Positions 11,701 through 24,000 of a stretch of 64,000 nt of DNA are shown in pieces. The position numbers were made by a program, and so were the translations under genes. Numbering within the stretch: position 1 is the stretch's first letter; each line of letters opens with the position of its first letter. This DNA comes from Prorocentrum cordatum (lineage: Eukaryota > Sar > Dinophyceae > Prorocentrales > Prorocentraceae), in NCBI GenBank assembly GCA_963575745.1, contig CAUYUJ010014256.1, positions 181,001 to 245,000 of the forward strand, written 5' to 3'. A model generated the notes under the pieces. It did no database searches and was not told the DNA's origin. It saw only the letters and a program-made list of their open reading frames with translations.

Positions 11701-14700
11701 CGTAGTCGGTAACCGCCATGATGGCGCGAGCGTCCGCTTGCGATAGGTGCTTGGCAAAGTCTCGATAGTGCTGGGTGGTAGCGCGCTTGGCACGATGTGC
11801 CGGTAATGCCACCCGCCAGCGTCCTACTCCTGATTTCACTTGGAGCTTGGCATTTTCGCAACGCTGCATGGCCAGCGAGGCGATTTGCTCCTGTGGAAGG
11901 CGTTGGGAGTGACAAAGAAGGTAGAGAGCACAGATGAAGGAGTCAAAACAGAGATGTTGCATAAGACTGGCACGGGAGCCAAAAGGGAGGCTGCAGGCAG
12001 GGCAAACCGCGGTGTCGGGTACCAGGCCTTTGACCCGATGGGACAAGGTCCAGTGCACCTGGGCCACATGCTGCTTTAGCCCCCGGAATTTGAGAAATGT
12101 GCGCGGGCACCATGGGCAGGTGAGCACAGATGGGTAGTGCGCTGCCAGGCGTTGCTGCTCGATCGGATGCTGTACATGGTCCGTCGGCAGGGGGATCCCG
12201 CAGGGCACGGAAATGGCAAAGAAGTGCTTAGCGGCGGCCTCGGCGAGTGCTGCGCGTGCGAAATGCTGGGCCCCCGCTGTAAGGGCATTGCGAATTCGAC
12301 GCTTCCATCCGGTGTGGGATTGGAGGGCAAGGGCCTCCCATTGGTCCAGGTGAGTAACTTGCGAGGGCATTTGAGCGAGATTGGCGGAAAAATCGCCCAG
12401 TCATTGTAAGTCCTTCTGTACCAAAGCGAGCCATGAGTCTGGGACGTCCGCGGCGAGCGTGGCAAGGAGGGAGATGAGGTGCGGAGGTCCCGTGCGGAGG
12501 AGGCGGCCAAAGAGGCGCAGCCGCATTGCACTAAATATCTGCGGTAGGGGGGGTCTGCAGACTTTGGCCAAAACAAAGGAGTCGCGCTCTGCTGTGCTGT
12601 CGCACCTTGGGAGGTGGAGCAAGCGCCTGTACATGCGCATGAACTCTCCCTGGAGGGTGACGATTTGCGGTCCAGTGAGCAACGGCCAGACTGCGGCATT
12701 GAAAAGACGGGAGGAAAGGATAAGGGAGTCCAGTAAGTGCGGGTGCTCGCGTAGCCACGCACTGGAGGAGTGGCGCAAAAATAGACGAGCAAGATTGCGC
12801 CAACTGGGGGCCGCCTCCGATCGCCGGTGGGCGAGCTCGGGGCCTATACTGCCCTTTTCGTCCAAATGCGTGCCTAGGTATGTGTAGATTCTGGCGAAGT
12901 GAAGGGAGAATGGCGTATGCCCGAGGGCAGGTGAGACTAACATTTGCCCATTGAGCCCTTGGGGGTCCCAGAGCTTGCGGCGAAGGGATATGGAGGCTTC
13001 CCCTCTAAACTGAAAAGGGCACATAGTTTTGTTAACTTGAAAGTTGAGCTTGATACCGGAGAGTGCGTAGGCCTCGACTATGATGGCCATTAGCACGGGC
13101 ATGGCGTCGAAAAGCTCTTTAGTGGGCCCGAGGAAGGCATAGGCACCATCGTCGAAAAAGCACGAGTCCAGGTAGTGGTGCACATCCGTATCGGAGGAGG
13201 CCAGGCTGTCTTTGTGGTGAGCGTAAAAAGATCGTGGAGCAGCCTTGTCCACCTGGACCTTGAGGATAAGATGGGCAAGCGGTGAGTCTGTGAGCTGTTT
13301 AACAGCTTCGTTATTAGCTCGGGCCATGAGGAAGTTGAAAAGAACGTCCCCGAGCTGCTGCCCTGGAATGGTGCCGCGGAGCGTGAGAGCTACCCCTGAG
13401 GCGCCAGGGTAAAAAGCCCAGGTGTGCTCGTATGCAACCGAGATTTGGGCATGGAGGTGCGAGGGGAGGCCAGCCTCCTGCAGCATGGGAGGGGCAGAGA
13501 GCAAATGTCGCATTAGCTCCTCGCCTGTCTCTTGGGGAAGGTCTAGGGAAGAAACAAGGTAATATAAGCCAGCTTGTTGCGAGTCGCAATAAAATATAAG
13601 CTGTCGGAGGGCCCTGTAAAAGGCTGAAACTGCATCTATAAATATGTACGCGGAGGAAATACGCTGGCTGGTCGCATAGGCCTGGTGCGCTAGGACCGTG
13701 AGCGTGGCAAAGTCGGTGCCTCGCCCAGCAATGCCGCCAGACTGGGCGGCGCCTGCCACGGGAGGGAGATATTCTACCAGTTCTTTTCGCAAAAGGGCTC
13801 GATGCCGCTTGGAAAAGTGAGGGGAATCCATTACTGAGCGGGAGTTGGCCATGATGGCTGGGTTGCCTGTACCTTAAAAATGTCGAAGTTATACCCTCCC
13901 CGCCAGGCCAGCGGTTCCTCAAGGCGCAGCTGCGCCTTAAGGTGGACCGGGTAATACTGCTTTGCTAGTAGGCGGTGAAACGACTTGACAAAGGCTCCTT
14001 TGTAGCCGTCTACGCTGGCTGCAGAGTCAGGGGTCCTGGCATAGGCGCGTTCAATTTGCGCTAGGGTAAAGAGTGAGTAGGGGGGGGGAACATCCACAGT
14101 GAGGTCAGCGGGCAGATACGATGCACTAGCATCGTAGGCCTTGGCTTTTTTGAGCGGGATGGCTGCACCGTGCTCTTGTCGGGCAAAGTGGGAGAGCCAG
14201 GTGTCGGCAGCCTGAGTGGCGTCGACAACGAAGGTGCCCGCTGCTGTGGAGAGGATAGGTAGGGGTGAGGTGCGTAGCTTCTTTTTGGAGCCAACGCCGA
14301 GCGTGCGTAGGCGCGCAACGGCAGTGCGCTGTTGTGAGGTCTGCCAGGCCTCGTGCACTTCGGCGGCAATACCTTGCAGGTGAAAAGAGGCGTCGAAGTC
14401 GACGGAGCATCGGACTGCCTGCGTGAATTGAGCTAGGATGATAGCCCTGAGGGCGCTTGCGCGCGCGCGTAGGTGAAGAGCGGCTGCATATGCGGTACCT
14501 ATGGTAGGGGCGGAGCAGCCGTGAGGAAAGCGGGTTTGAGCAACGCGTATAGGAGAGACCGCCAAAAACTGGTGCAAGCAGGCCATGCGCATCCGGGGCT
14601 TCCATTTAATGGAGGCGCTAGGGCCCGCCATGCTGGCTCGCATGCTGCGCAGGGCAGCGCCGAGCTCCGCAAGCGTGGCGAATGCATTATTGACTGCGGG

Positions 14701-17700
14701 CATCAGCGAGAGCTCGTCGTGGTGGAGCAAGGCGGCTTGGGGACGGGTAAAGGCTTGCCTGGAACGCACATATCGCTTCCAAGCCGCGATAGCTACCCGC
14801 AATAAAAGGTTGCACGCCTCTCGTTGTAGGGTGTTGGCCTGACTGATGGCCAAGGCTCTGGCATCCATAAGCACGAGGGTGGCCATAGAGATGCGGGAGT
14901 TGGTAGGTGCGCGGCCTGTTGCCGTGCGGGGTTGGGGGAAGGCCTGTAGCATGGCGTTACGCGCCTCCCTGTCAAGGATGAGCGCGTGGTCAGAGGCATG
15001 TAAGTCAAAGGTTAAAAGTTCGGGAGGAGGCTTAAATGTGTCTTCAAAAAGCTGCCTGGCCGTCGGGTCGAGGTACGCTGTAGGGTCGTGCGGGATACGC
15101 ATGACCTGGCATCCCTGATCCTCGGTTGGGCGCAGCTGAAGCTTGAAGCGGCAAGATAGGCACGGAGCAGCGTGGTCTAGTACTGCGAGTGCCAAGGTAA
15201 GGGAGTACTTGACCTCGCGCTCAGTGGCTGAGGCGCCTATCGGGATAGCTATGTAATCCCTGCGCTTCCAGTGTTGTTTGAAGGCGGGGTCGCGAGCTGG
15301 CGCAATCCATGTGCCCGATCCCATAGGGTGGGGCACAAAGGTGGCCGGCTGCCAGAGATTTGAGGCGAGTAGGAAGCGATGGAAAAAGGAGCCAGCAGTG
15401 TTGACCTGCTCCGCATGCTGGGGGCCGATGGCCGCTGAGGTTTGTGTGCCTACTGCAGCATTGGAGTCCATGAGGACCAGAGTGGGAGTGGGCTGCGGCA
15501 AAATATGGTCATGCATATGTCGAAGGTGCTGCCACCATGCGGCCTGCTCATGGAGAGGACGCCCGGAATGGTGAGCGTGCGCCACTAGGATGCTGAAACG
15601 TAGGCCGTTCTGACTTATGACGGCCGCGATGATTCGCGGGTCTTGGTGTACAATGCGCACATTATGCGACTTAATAGGAAAGGTGGGGATGCCTTTGGCA
15701 TTCGGAAATACGGGCGTGCTAAGGTTGACCCAGAGCGCGCAGCCGCAAGCATGAGCACCAGCTTGCGACTCGGACAGAAAAACTATGCACGGGGGAACTT
15801 GGCGTTTGCCAGAGCCCTTGGCATTGACTCGCGTTTCTTGCATACCTATAACATCGAGCCCATTGCGTTGAAAGGCGGCGGCCAATTGATGTAGGCGTCC
15901 TTTGACGGCCACACCCGTAAGTCTGGCTCTTTGGGAGATGCGCGATGCAGGCGTGAGAGAAAGAATGTTGGCTGAGGCTAGCCTGAGGCAACAGGATGCG
16001 GTGGCGTCTGCGATAGGGGCTGCCTCCTCGGAGAGACCTGGAAAAACATCTGCGAGCGAGGTGCGGGGGGGGGAAAGGAGGATTAAGGCTAACCTGATGG
16101 TTAGGCGGGTATAGGGCGCGCTGTTGCTGGGGGAGGCATTCCAGCCAGAGCCATTCCAGGATGTGCGCATTGTCCTGGAGAAAACTCATGAGGGGTGGGA
16201 GCGCGGGAGGAGGGAGCACTGCGAGGGAATAAAGTCTGGCTACCGTGTCAACCATTTCGTTGAGTGGGTCTGCCTGGTGACCGTGCACGTGCTGCCATGT
16301 AAAGCGACGTTTCAGACCCAGGACCTTACACAGACTGTCAAGGCGACTTCTGTGCTCTATGAGTGGCTCGGCCACAGTACCGCCTTGGGCGGTAGAGACC
16401 ACGTCCATGTTGTCTGAGTGAAAGGTGAGGGGAACGGCGGGAGGAAGCGGGGACTGTAGGGCCCATAGCGCCGCCCAGGTGGCGGCATCGAATTCTGCCT
16501 TGGCAGAGACTCTCGTTGCTCCTGTCAGCTCCGGTGTGGGGCACCCGAGGAAGCCGAGAAAGTGACGAGTGCCGTTGAGTCATGCAAAGACCAACAAAGC
16601 CCACGCTGGCGGGCCAGCGAGATCTCCTTTGGAGGCCCTTCCGCTGGCGTCGGTGTATATATCCGCGGAGTCGAAAGCCGCGCAGGGTGTGTCAAGGGCG
16701 AGGCTGTGCCAGGTAGGGAGGGAGGAGGAGTGGAGGGCGGGAAAAATGGCATTAAAATCCCTGACCAGCTGGATGGAGGTAGCCGTGAGAACCGGTAGCA
16801 TCCATCCCATGGGCGGGAGCGGGCTGCGACGTATGCCTTGTCGTCTGCCCAGGTTCACCCGTGGGCAGTGTCCAGGGGGGCGACCTGAAAAACCGTGCCG
16901 TCGCGCGCTGCCTGGGCCAGGTCGTCCTGAGCAGCCTGTGCTGCGTGGGCCTCGGCTTCGGCGCGAAGGTCCGCTGCCTCTGCGTCTGCCATTGCATCAG
17001 CAGGACTGCGGGGGGCAGCTGTGGCGGGGGCCCCTGCACGGGACGTCAGCTCGGCCTCGGCTGGCGCTCGCCTGGGGCGGCGGGAGCCGCGAGGGCTCTT
17101 GCTGCGTGCCGCCTGCTTGCCTTCAGAATCTTCCTCGCTGATGCCTGATAGCGTGCGCTCGTCGGCCTGACCCGCGCGCGCGGATCTGCCCCTGGCCTGA
17201 GCGCTTGCGCTGCGGCGGGAGGATGCCATGGTGACTGGCTCCCCTTTATCATCAGAGAGGTCCCATCCGAGCTGGCTGGCAGAACGGGTAGGCGGGGGCA
17301 GTTCGCTAGGCTCCCCTGCGGAAGCTGCTGCTGGGCTCGACTGGTTGGTAGCGGCCTCTCCTGGTGGCGCAGTGGTGGACGCCTCCCCTGTCGGCGTCTC
17401 GGGCACTGGCGCTGGCCCAGGTTTAGGCACAAAACCTAGGCGGAAAAGCGGGCCCGCTCTGGCGGGAGCGCGGGCTTGTTCAGAACCTGACGGCGCGGTG
17501 GCCCCCCCCCGGGGCGTGGCGCCGTGGCTAGAGACGGCGGTTGGCACTAGTTGCCCGGCCTTGATCTGTAAGGCTAGGGTGTCTACTGCGTTGCGCATGG
17601 CCTGGGCCTGGGAGTCAAAACTTGCCTTGATGGTAGCTACCTCCCTGGCCATGGCCTCGGCGTTGCTCTGCATGGCCGCGGCGAGTGAGGTGATGTAAGG

Positions 17701-20353
17701 CTGTTCCAACCCTTGGATGCCTGGGAGGGGCGCGGGGCATTGGAGGAGCGGAGGGGAGGGCGGCGCGGCAGTGAGGGGCGTGGCCGTTCCTAGGTCTGGC
17801 GGGCCATCTCGATCTTCGCCCGCGTGCGATGCAGAGAGTGCCGCAGTGCGTTGTACTGCTCCTGGCTCGTCCGCCGCCTCCCCCATCATGAGCGAATCTG
17901 TGATGGCAGCGACTGGCGGCGCCTGCGATTTGAAATAAGCTAATAATGTAGATGCCTGGCTGAGGTCCGCTTGCGCGGTTTGAAGGGCCAGGGCGAGGTT
18001 GCGCACGTGCTCCTCTGCCTGTGCTTGCTTAGCAGCCAATTGCTCGCAATCGGCATGCAGAGAGGCCACCACGTGCTCTTGCTCGCTAATCTTGGCTAGC
18101 GGATCCCTCGCATTGGCCAATTGAAAATTAACTAACGAAATCTCCTTACGGATCTCGGTGATACGCATATCGGAGTGTCCTAGGAGGGTTGAGGCCCTGA
18201 GCTGCAGGATCAGCGCATCCTTGCTCATGGCAAGGGCCTTGCGGTGCTCCAGCAGGCGGTCGGGCTCGAGCGGGGGAAAGATCCAGGCCGAACGAGAGTG
18301 CGCCTCGTCAGGGGTGAGGATAGGGCATTGCGCCGCGAGCTCTGCTACTGAGAGCTCAGTGGCAGGATCCAACGCGCCGAGAGAGGAGAAGGCTTGGTCG
18401 GCCATGAGGAACGGAGACTGCTGCACAGAGGCGGGGCCGAAGAGTGTGGGGGGGGTGGCCTCACCTTCGGGAGGAGGCGCAAAAGGCGAAGGCTGCGACC
18501 GGGGAGACTGCCCGATGATGCCCGTGTCCTTGGCGCCGTGTGGGGTGCCAGGAGCCTTTGAGGCGGGCTGCTCCCCTTCGCTGCGCTGGGCCTCGCGGGC
18601 CCTGCGAGCCTCGTCCTTCTCCCGCTTCTTGCGCTCCTTGTTGGAGAACACTTCTGGCTGGACCGTGTGGTCTCCTGGGGGTGCGGGGAGTAAGCCGTAC
18701 TCCGCTGCCCACGCAGCCACCTGGTCGAAAGATGGCGCATTTGACGGAGCATGGCCTTTGCCCATGTGTGCCCCACCCGTGCTTCCAGAAAAGGAGCGTG
18801 GGCCCTTGTGGCCCGGCCAGGGGCCCGCACCTTGCAGGGGCTTGTGCTGCTCCTGACCTTTGGCGGGGCCGGGTGTCGCATGCTGGGGTCCTGCCGCCCG
18901 AGTCGGAAAGCAGGTGGGGCATGAAACGTCCAAAGTGGTATTGGCCCGGCCGCACTGCAGGCAATACCAAAGCTCGGGAGGGGCGCTGCCTTTCTGGTGC
19001 ACTGGCTGCTGGGGGGGAGGAAAAAAGTCAGCAGGCAGGCGCGTGGCATATAGGGACGGGGAGGGAGGAGCAGCCATACGCTGCGTAGGGGAGGTAGCCA
19101 TACCGTGCTGCTGCAGCCCTGACGTTGGCGAGAGAGGCGTCGCGCGAGGCGGGGGCAAGGTCGTGGGGACAGCGCCTTGCTGCGGGAGGCCCTGGAAAGA
19201 GTGGTGGTGAGAGAGCATCATTGCGGCTTTATGCACTCTTAAAAGTGTGCGGGCGTTTGCGCGCTGTTTGCGCGCTCTGCGATGGTGAGCGGGCTCGTCG
19301 CGAGGCCGCTGGGGGTAGGAGGGAGGAGAGTAAGCAGGCGTCGCGCCTGGCGGATGGCGGCCCTTGCGGGCGTCGCGGCGGGGATCGGCGCGGAACCGGT
19401 TTGCAAACCGCTCGAGCCAAACCTTGAGCCAAAATGGCTACGGAGGATGATGGAGATAGAGCGGGGAGGGAGGGAGGAAGGGGCAGGAGAAGCATTGGGA
19501 GGACGGGGCAGGGCGAGGTGATGGGGGACGAGGGGGGAGGCAGAGGACGGCAGAAGGAAGAGGGAGCGATGGGGAGCAGGATGCGGGCCTCTGCAGCTCT
19601 GCACCGTGGCACTATCGTCGCTATGGACACGGCTGCGAGAGCACGAGGGAGGGGGAGGAGCAGGGGCGGCAGCGCGAGGAGGAGCGGCGGCGAGCCATTC
19701 GGTCCCCCTGGCCCTTGGCCTGGCCCGCCCGCCTGGGGCCGCTCCCTTCCCTCGGCACGACCGAGACGGGTACGCACACGGCGCGTACAACGTCGAAGAG
19801 CAGGAGGAGCAGGAGGAGGAGGAGGAGGAGGAGGAGGAGAAGGGTGGAGGAGGAGGAGGAGGAGGAGAGAGGAGGAGGGAGGAGGCGGAAGGAGGAGGAA
19901 GGAGGAGGGATGAGGAGGGATGAGGAGGAAAGGAGGAGGAGGGAGGAGGAGGAGGGAGGAGGAAGGAGGAAGGAGGGAGGAGGAGGAGGGGGAGGAGGGA
20001 GGAGGAGGAGGGAGGAGGAGGAGGAGGAGGAGGAGGAGGAGGAGAAGCAGGTCCTGCCCATTCTGAACAGGGCTCGCTGTCGGCGTCGCCGCGGTCGTGG
20101 TCCGTGTGCGGCAGGAGGCCGCCTGCCCAACAGCGACCGCTGTCTGGTTTCGGCAACGTGTGCAGTTAGACATTGTGCCCATGGTCGTCGCCCCCATGTT
20201 GGGCGTCCAGATTCCCTCGTCTGTGCTCCCTCTTCTCTTTCCCGCCTCCCGCTTGCGACCGCCCCTCTGCCCCATTGCCGCTCGCCCGCCTGCCCCAATC
20301 CGCGGGCCCAGGATTCCCACCTGCGCGTTTCGTCTTAATATGTGTGCAGTTCG

Positions 20354-20384
<31 letters not shown>

Positions 20385-20461
20385 TTCCGCCGCCGCGCAG
20401 CACAGACTGCTGGCGGCGCGGGGCTAGCATGAGGGGAGGTTTGATTATTCCGTCAGCTGCA

Positions 20462-20496
<35 letters not shown>

Positions 20497-20986
20497 TGGA
20501 GCTCGTCCTGCTCTTGCACCCCCCGGGTCCTCTTCCTTATCCGCCTCTTTGACAGAGTTGCCCAACAGAGGAGGATGTTCCAAGGCTTTGGGAGCTGAGA
20601 ATTCTTGGCGGGCTGCCTCGTTCGACGTTTTTTCTCCGCACCTCCTAAGAGCGCGCTGCGAGGGCACGATCTGCATTTTCGATCACGTCCCGTGAAGTAG
20701 GAGGTACGGCAGGGTTGCGCCGTCTGGACGCGCGCAGGCGCTCGAGACTGAAAAGGCTGCAAGTGGCCCGAGGTCGGCCGATATCCAACGAGTTGATAGG
20801 CGAATATTGGTCACAGGAGAACCGCGATGCTTCAGGCATGAACGATCCACGCGGTGTCAAGGACCAACACCGACGTCGTCGCGACGATGGCCAACTGTGT
20901 GAGATCTGGTACTGCGCATGCTGGTGCTGATGATCATGGTGATGACGTTGATGAGGATTGCGGCGAGAATTAAAGGGTCGGAGGAA

Positions 20987-21018
<32 letters not shown>

Positions 21019-24000
21019 GGAGGAGGAGGAGAGGTCGAAGCAAACTTGTGTGCCTGGGAGGTGCAGCACACCGACGTCCTCGAGAACAAGGTGACCGACA
21101 TGAAGAGCCAGGTGAAGTTCCAGCTGAAGAAGGCCAGGCCCGGGAGTCCCGAGGGGGTCCCCGCGCGGGCCCCGCCCAGGCTCCTGCAGGACCCCGTGGC
21201 TTCCTGGAGGCCCCGAGCGGACCAGAGACACCTCCAGAAGCCTCGGCCGTCGAGAGAGGGCATCCTCGGTGCCCTCGGCGATCGAGGGTCGACGGTGGGG
21301 GACCGAAGTGCTCGGACGCGTCCGGGCGGCCCACGCCGACGACGACGAGGCCATCCCCACGGGGCCACGGCATCTCAGTCCCACCGCCCCGCCCCCACAG
21401 GTTGGCGATAGGCCTTTCGAAGTCACAAGGGAATAGCCCGTGTCCCGGCGAGCGCGGCCAGGGCCGTGCAAGTGGGGATGGGGGTCGGTTCACCGATGCT
21501 CTCAGGTTCGCGGGCTGACGACGCAGTGAAGGCTTTTTTGGTGGCAGATCTGCAGTCAGAAAACAACATGTTTGCAAAACTGGCCTCGCGGACGGCACAT
21601 CATGACTCAACATGTGCACGGGGAGTGTTTGTTGAGGGCCGATTCGGGTTCAAGAAGACTGTCCAGTTGCGCTGCCGCGAAATGCCGCAACCGCGCTCGG
21701 GCGGGCGGGAGGCGGGGGTGCAAGGGGGCGGCGCTCGGGGGGGAGGCGGGAGGGTTCGCGGAACCCTTTTTGAGGACACTTTTATTTTTTTGGGGGCAAT
21801 TTTTTATTTGGGCAATTGTTCATTTGGAAGGCAAGTCAGCGCAGGGACTTGGCCATAACAAGGTCGCGTCCTGGGGCGCCATGCGTCGGAGGGCCCAGAT
21901 GACTTACTGCGTCACAGGAAGTTACCGTGTCCGACGCGGTGGCGGAGTTTTGTGAAAGAGGAGGAGGAGGAGGAAGACGAATAATAAGGAACATACTACT
22001 AAACATAATAAGACTAATACTATGAAGACGACTACTACTAATACGATTAATATGACGAATCAGAAGAAGCCGAAGCATGATGATAATAATAGTAATGATA
22101 ATAATAGTAAGAAGGAAAACGAATCATAATAATATCCAGAAGAAGAGGAGGAGGAGGAGGAGGAGGAGGAGGAAGAGGAGGAGGATGAGGAGGAGGAAGA
22201 AAAAACTAATAAGAAGAAGAGGAGGAGGATGAGGAGGAGAAGGACGAGGAGGAGGAGGAGGACGAGGAGGAGGAGGAGGAAGAACAAGAAGAAGAGGAGG
22301 AGGAGGAGGACGAGGAGGAGGAGGAGGAGGAGGGAGGGGGATCTGCCCTCAAACGAGTATTTGTCAGAGGGTCGAAAGGCCCTCGTCCTCGACCCCCCCT
22401 GGCAGCGGCCATTGTCAGAGTCCCGAGGGCGCGGTGCTCGAGTCGCGGTGCGCTCCGCCCGGCTGCGGGCTGGCGCGTTCGCCCGGCTTCGGGCCCCCGG
22501 GACCTTCACAGGTCGATCTGGCTCGAAACATGGTGCAGAACGCTGGGGGTCCGGGGCTCTTTGTCCCGATTCCCGATTCCTCCTCCTCCTCCTCCTCCTC
22601 CTCCTCCTCCTCCTCCTCCTCCCTCCTCCCTCCTCCCTCCTCCCTCCCTCCTCCCTCCTCCCTCCTCCCTCCTCCCTCCTCCCTCCTCCCTCTCCCTCCT
22701 CCCGCTGTTGTGTTTTTGTTTGCGACGTCGGATCTCGAGCTGGGACGGGCGAGGATTCGCGGCCGAGGCTCGCCGTTGTCCGACCAGACCCTCCGTTCCC
22801 TGTTTTCCGCGTTCCTTCTGGTCGGGTGGGTCGGATCCTTAGGTCGGGCGGGTCCCCCTACAGGGGGGTTTTGGAAGAAAAACAGAAAATACCACCCCAA
22901 CATATTCGAAACTACTCAAACATAGTCAAAACATCGTCCCCAAACTATTGTTTCACTATTTTTGAATACTCCCCCTGTAGAGGGACAGGCCTGGCTTAAC
23001 TGTATCCCTTCCCTTCGCTTCCCCACTGGTCGCGAGCTGTATCTTCGGGAGTCTCCCACTGCCAGGGCCGAGTTTGATCAGGGGGCCGATCCTGTCAAGT
23101 CAAGGATACCCCTATCTTGTGTTTTGCGGTGCATGCCTTCCTACATCACTATGTCAAGGTGGCTCTAGGAAGGGTCTTGTGTCCTCTTCGTGTGCCCTCT
23201 CCAATAAAACTCGACGGCACCCCGTGCAGAGTGATGGTCGTGAGATGTACCTTCGGAAGCCTCCCATCGCTCACCTAATTATGCGGAGGGGTAGGCATCT
23301 CAGCCTCGTCTTCTCAACTGCACTGCTGCATGCGGGGTCGCCCCGACCCCGACCAGCGCCGCCTCGCCCCCTCTCGTCTTCCTCGCTCTACGCAGGTGCT
23401 CTGCATGGGCGTGGCCATTGGCAACGTCAACATGACCCCCGAGGAGCTGAGGATGAACTCGCTGATGGCGATCAACTTCCTCGTGTCGCTGCCCCGCCGA
23501 AGGATGAGGAGGACGAGGGAGAGAACGAGGAGGAAGGAGGACAACGACGAAGACCCCATCATCCTGCTAGCTCTCCCGCCCTGCCCGTTCCTCCTCGCCC
23601 TCCTTGTCGTCATCGCCAGGGGTCTCACGAGCCCACTAGCTATAGATAGAGGAGCTTCGACCCCCAAGCGCCTGCCTTGCCCTGCCTTGTCCTCATCGCC
23701 CTCCTCATCCCTACACTCCTCCTCGCCCTCCTCGCCCTCTCCATCCCCTCGCCGCGCCCTCCTCGCCCTCCTTGCCCCTGTACTCCTCCTCGCCCTCCTC
23801 CTCCCCGGAGGCACAAAAGCCACCTCCAAGTAATGGTTCGTATGTATGTGTGTGTGTGTGTCCCCGACCATCGCGGGCCTCATCCCTTGCTCCCCAATCG
23901 GTGCTTGCACTGAGGGGGTCCTCGCGGGAGTTGAAAGATGTGGCGAACATTTCCCGCCGATTCTGGTGGCAGGCTGGGTTCCCGGGTTCCCGGGTGCCCG

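Larger units (their letters stand above)
5862..19447 (-). mobile_element. Full-length LINE-type retrotransposon (13.6 kb) with 5' spliced leader, A10 tail and 12-bp TSD
   Basis: Read on the minus strand, the element begins at 19447 with TCC followed by the complete dinoflagellate spliced leader. It runs through ORF1, an RNase H / endonuclease / RT / zinc-finger / methyltransferase ORF2 and several downstream ORFs, and ends in A10 (T10 on plus, 5862-5871). Identical 12-bp repeats flank it. Target-primed reverse transcription of a polyadenylated, trans-spliced mRNA explains all these ends. The element is about twice as long as typical LINEs. ORF2 has two in-frame TGA codons (16580-16582, 12401-12403) and two frame changes, so this copy is probably inactive or contains sequence errors, although the catalytic residues remain. 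It lies antisense within intron 2 of RPL10A. Confidence 0.93.
4559..21060 (+). other. RPL10A intron 2 (GT-AG, 16.5 kb), host of an antisense LINE
   Basis: The GT donor follows exon B, and the acceptor is GGGAG|G before exon C. Removing the 13.6-kb LINE and one copy of its target duplication leaves about 2.9 kb, similar to the neighbouring introns. That fits an insertion into an ordinary intron. The flanks hold GGA tracts (5058-5115, 19796-20046), (CT)n (20349-20382) and (TA)n (20462-20492). Confidence 0.9.
19460..21060. other. Remainder of RPL10A intron 2 after the LINE
   Basis: No gene is visible. It holds a ~250-bp GGA-rich tract (19796-20046), (CT)n at 20349-20382, (TA)n at 20462-20492 and a GGA/GAA tract (20980-21035) just upstream of exon C. 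Long Pro/Ser or Arg/Glu reading frames here come from the simple repeats. Confidence 0.75.
21133..23395 (+). other. RPL10A intron 3 (GC-AG, 2263 bp)
   Basis: It contains GGA/ATA-rich DNA (21958-22335), a (TCC)n tract (22575-22705), one copy of the ~260-bp dispersed repeat (about 22490-22800) and a TTAA-type small inverted-repeat element (22839-22999). A ~36-bp motif (CGAGCTGTATCTTCGGGAG) recurs imperfectly at about 23031 and 23239. No other gene is seen. Confidence 0.85.

Noticed and set aside
19423-19444. SL RNA gene
   Set aside because: The leader is not followed by a GT donor and an Sm-site intron. It continues into a 5' UTR and ORF1, so it is an mRNA-derived copy.
19229-20320. Large minus-strand Pro/Ser-rich ORFs upstream of LINE ORF1
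   Set aside because: They lie mainly in the GGA tract beyond the target duplication, so they are intron sequence of RPL10A, not element coding.
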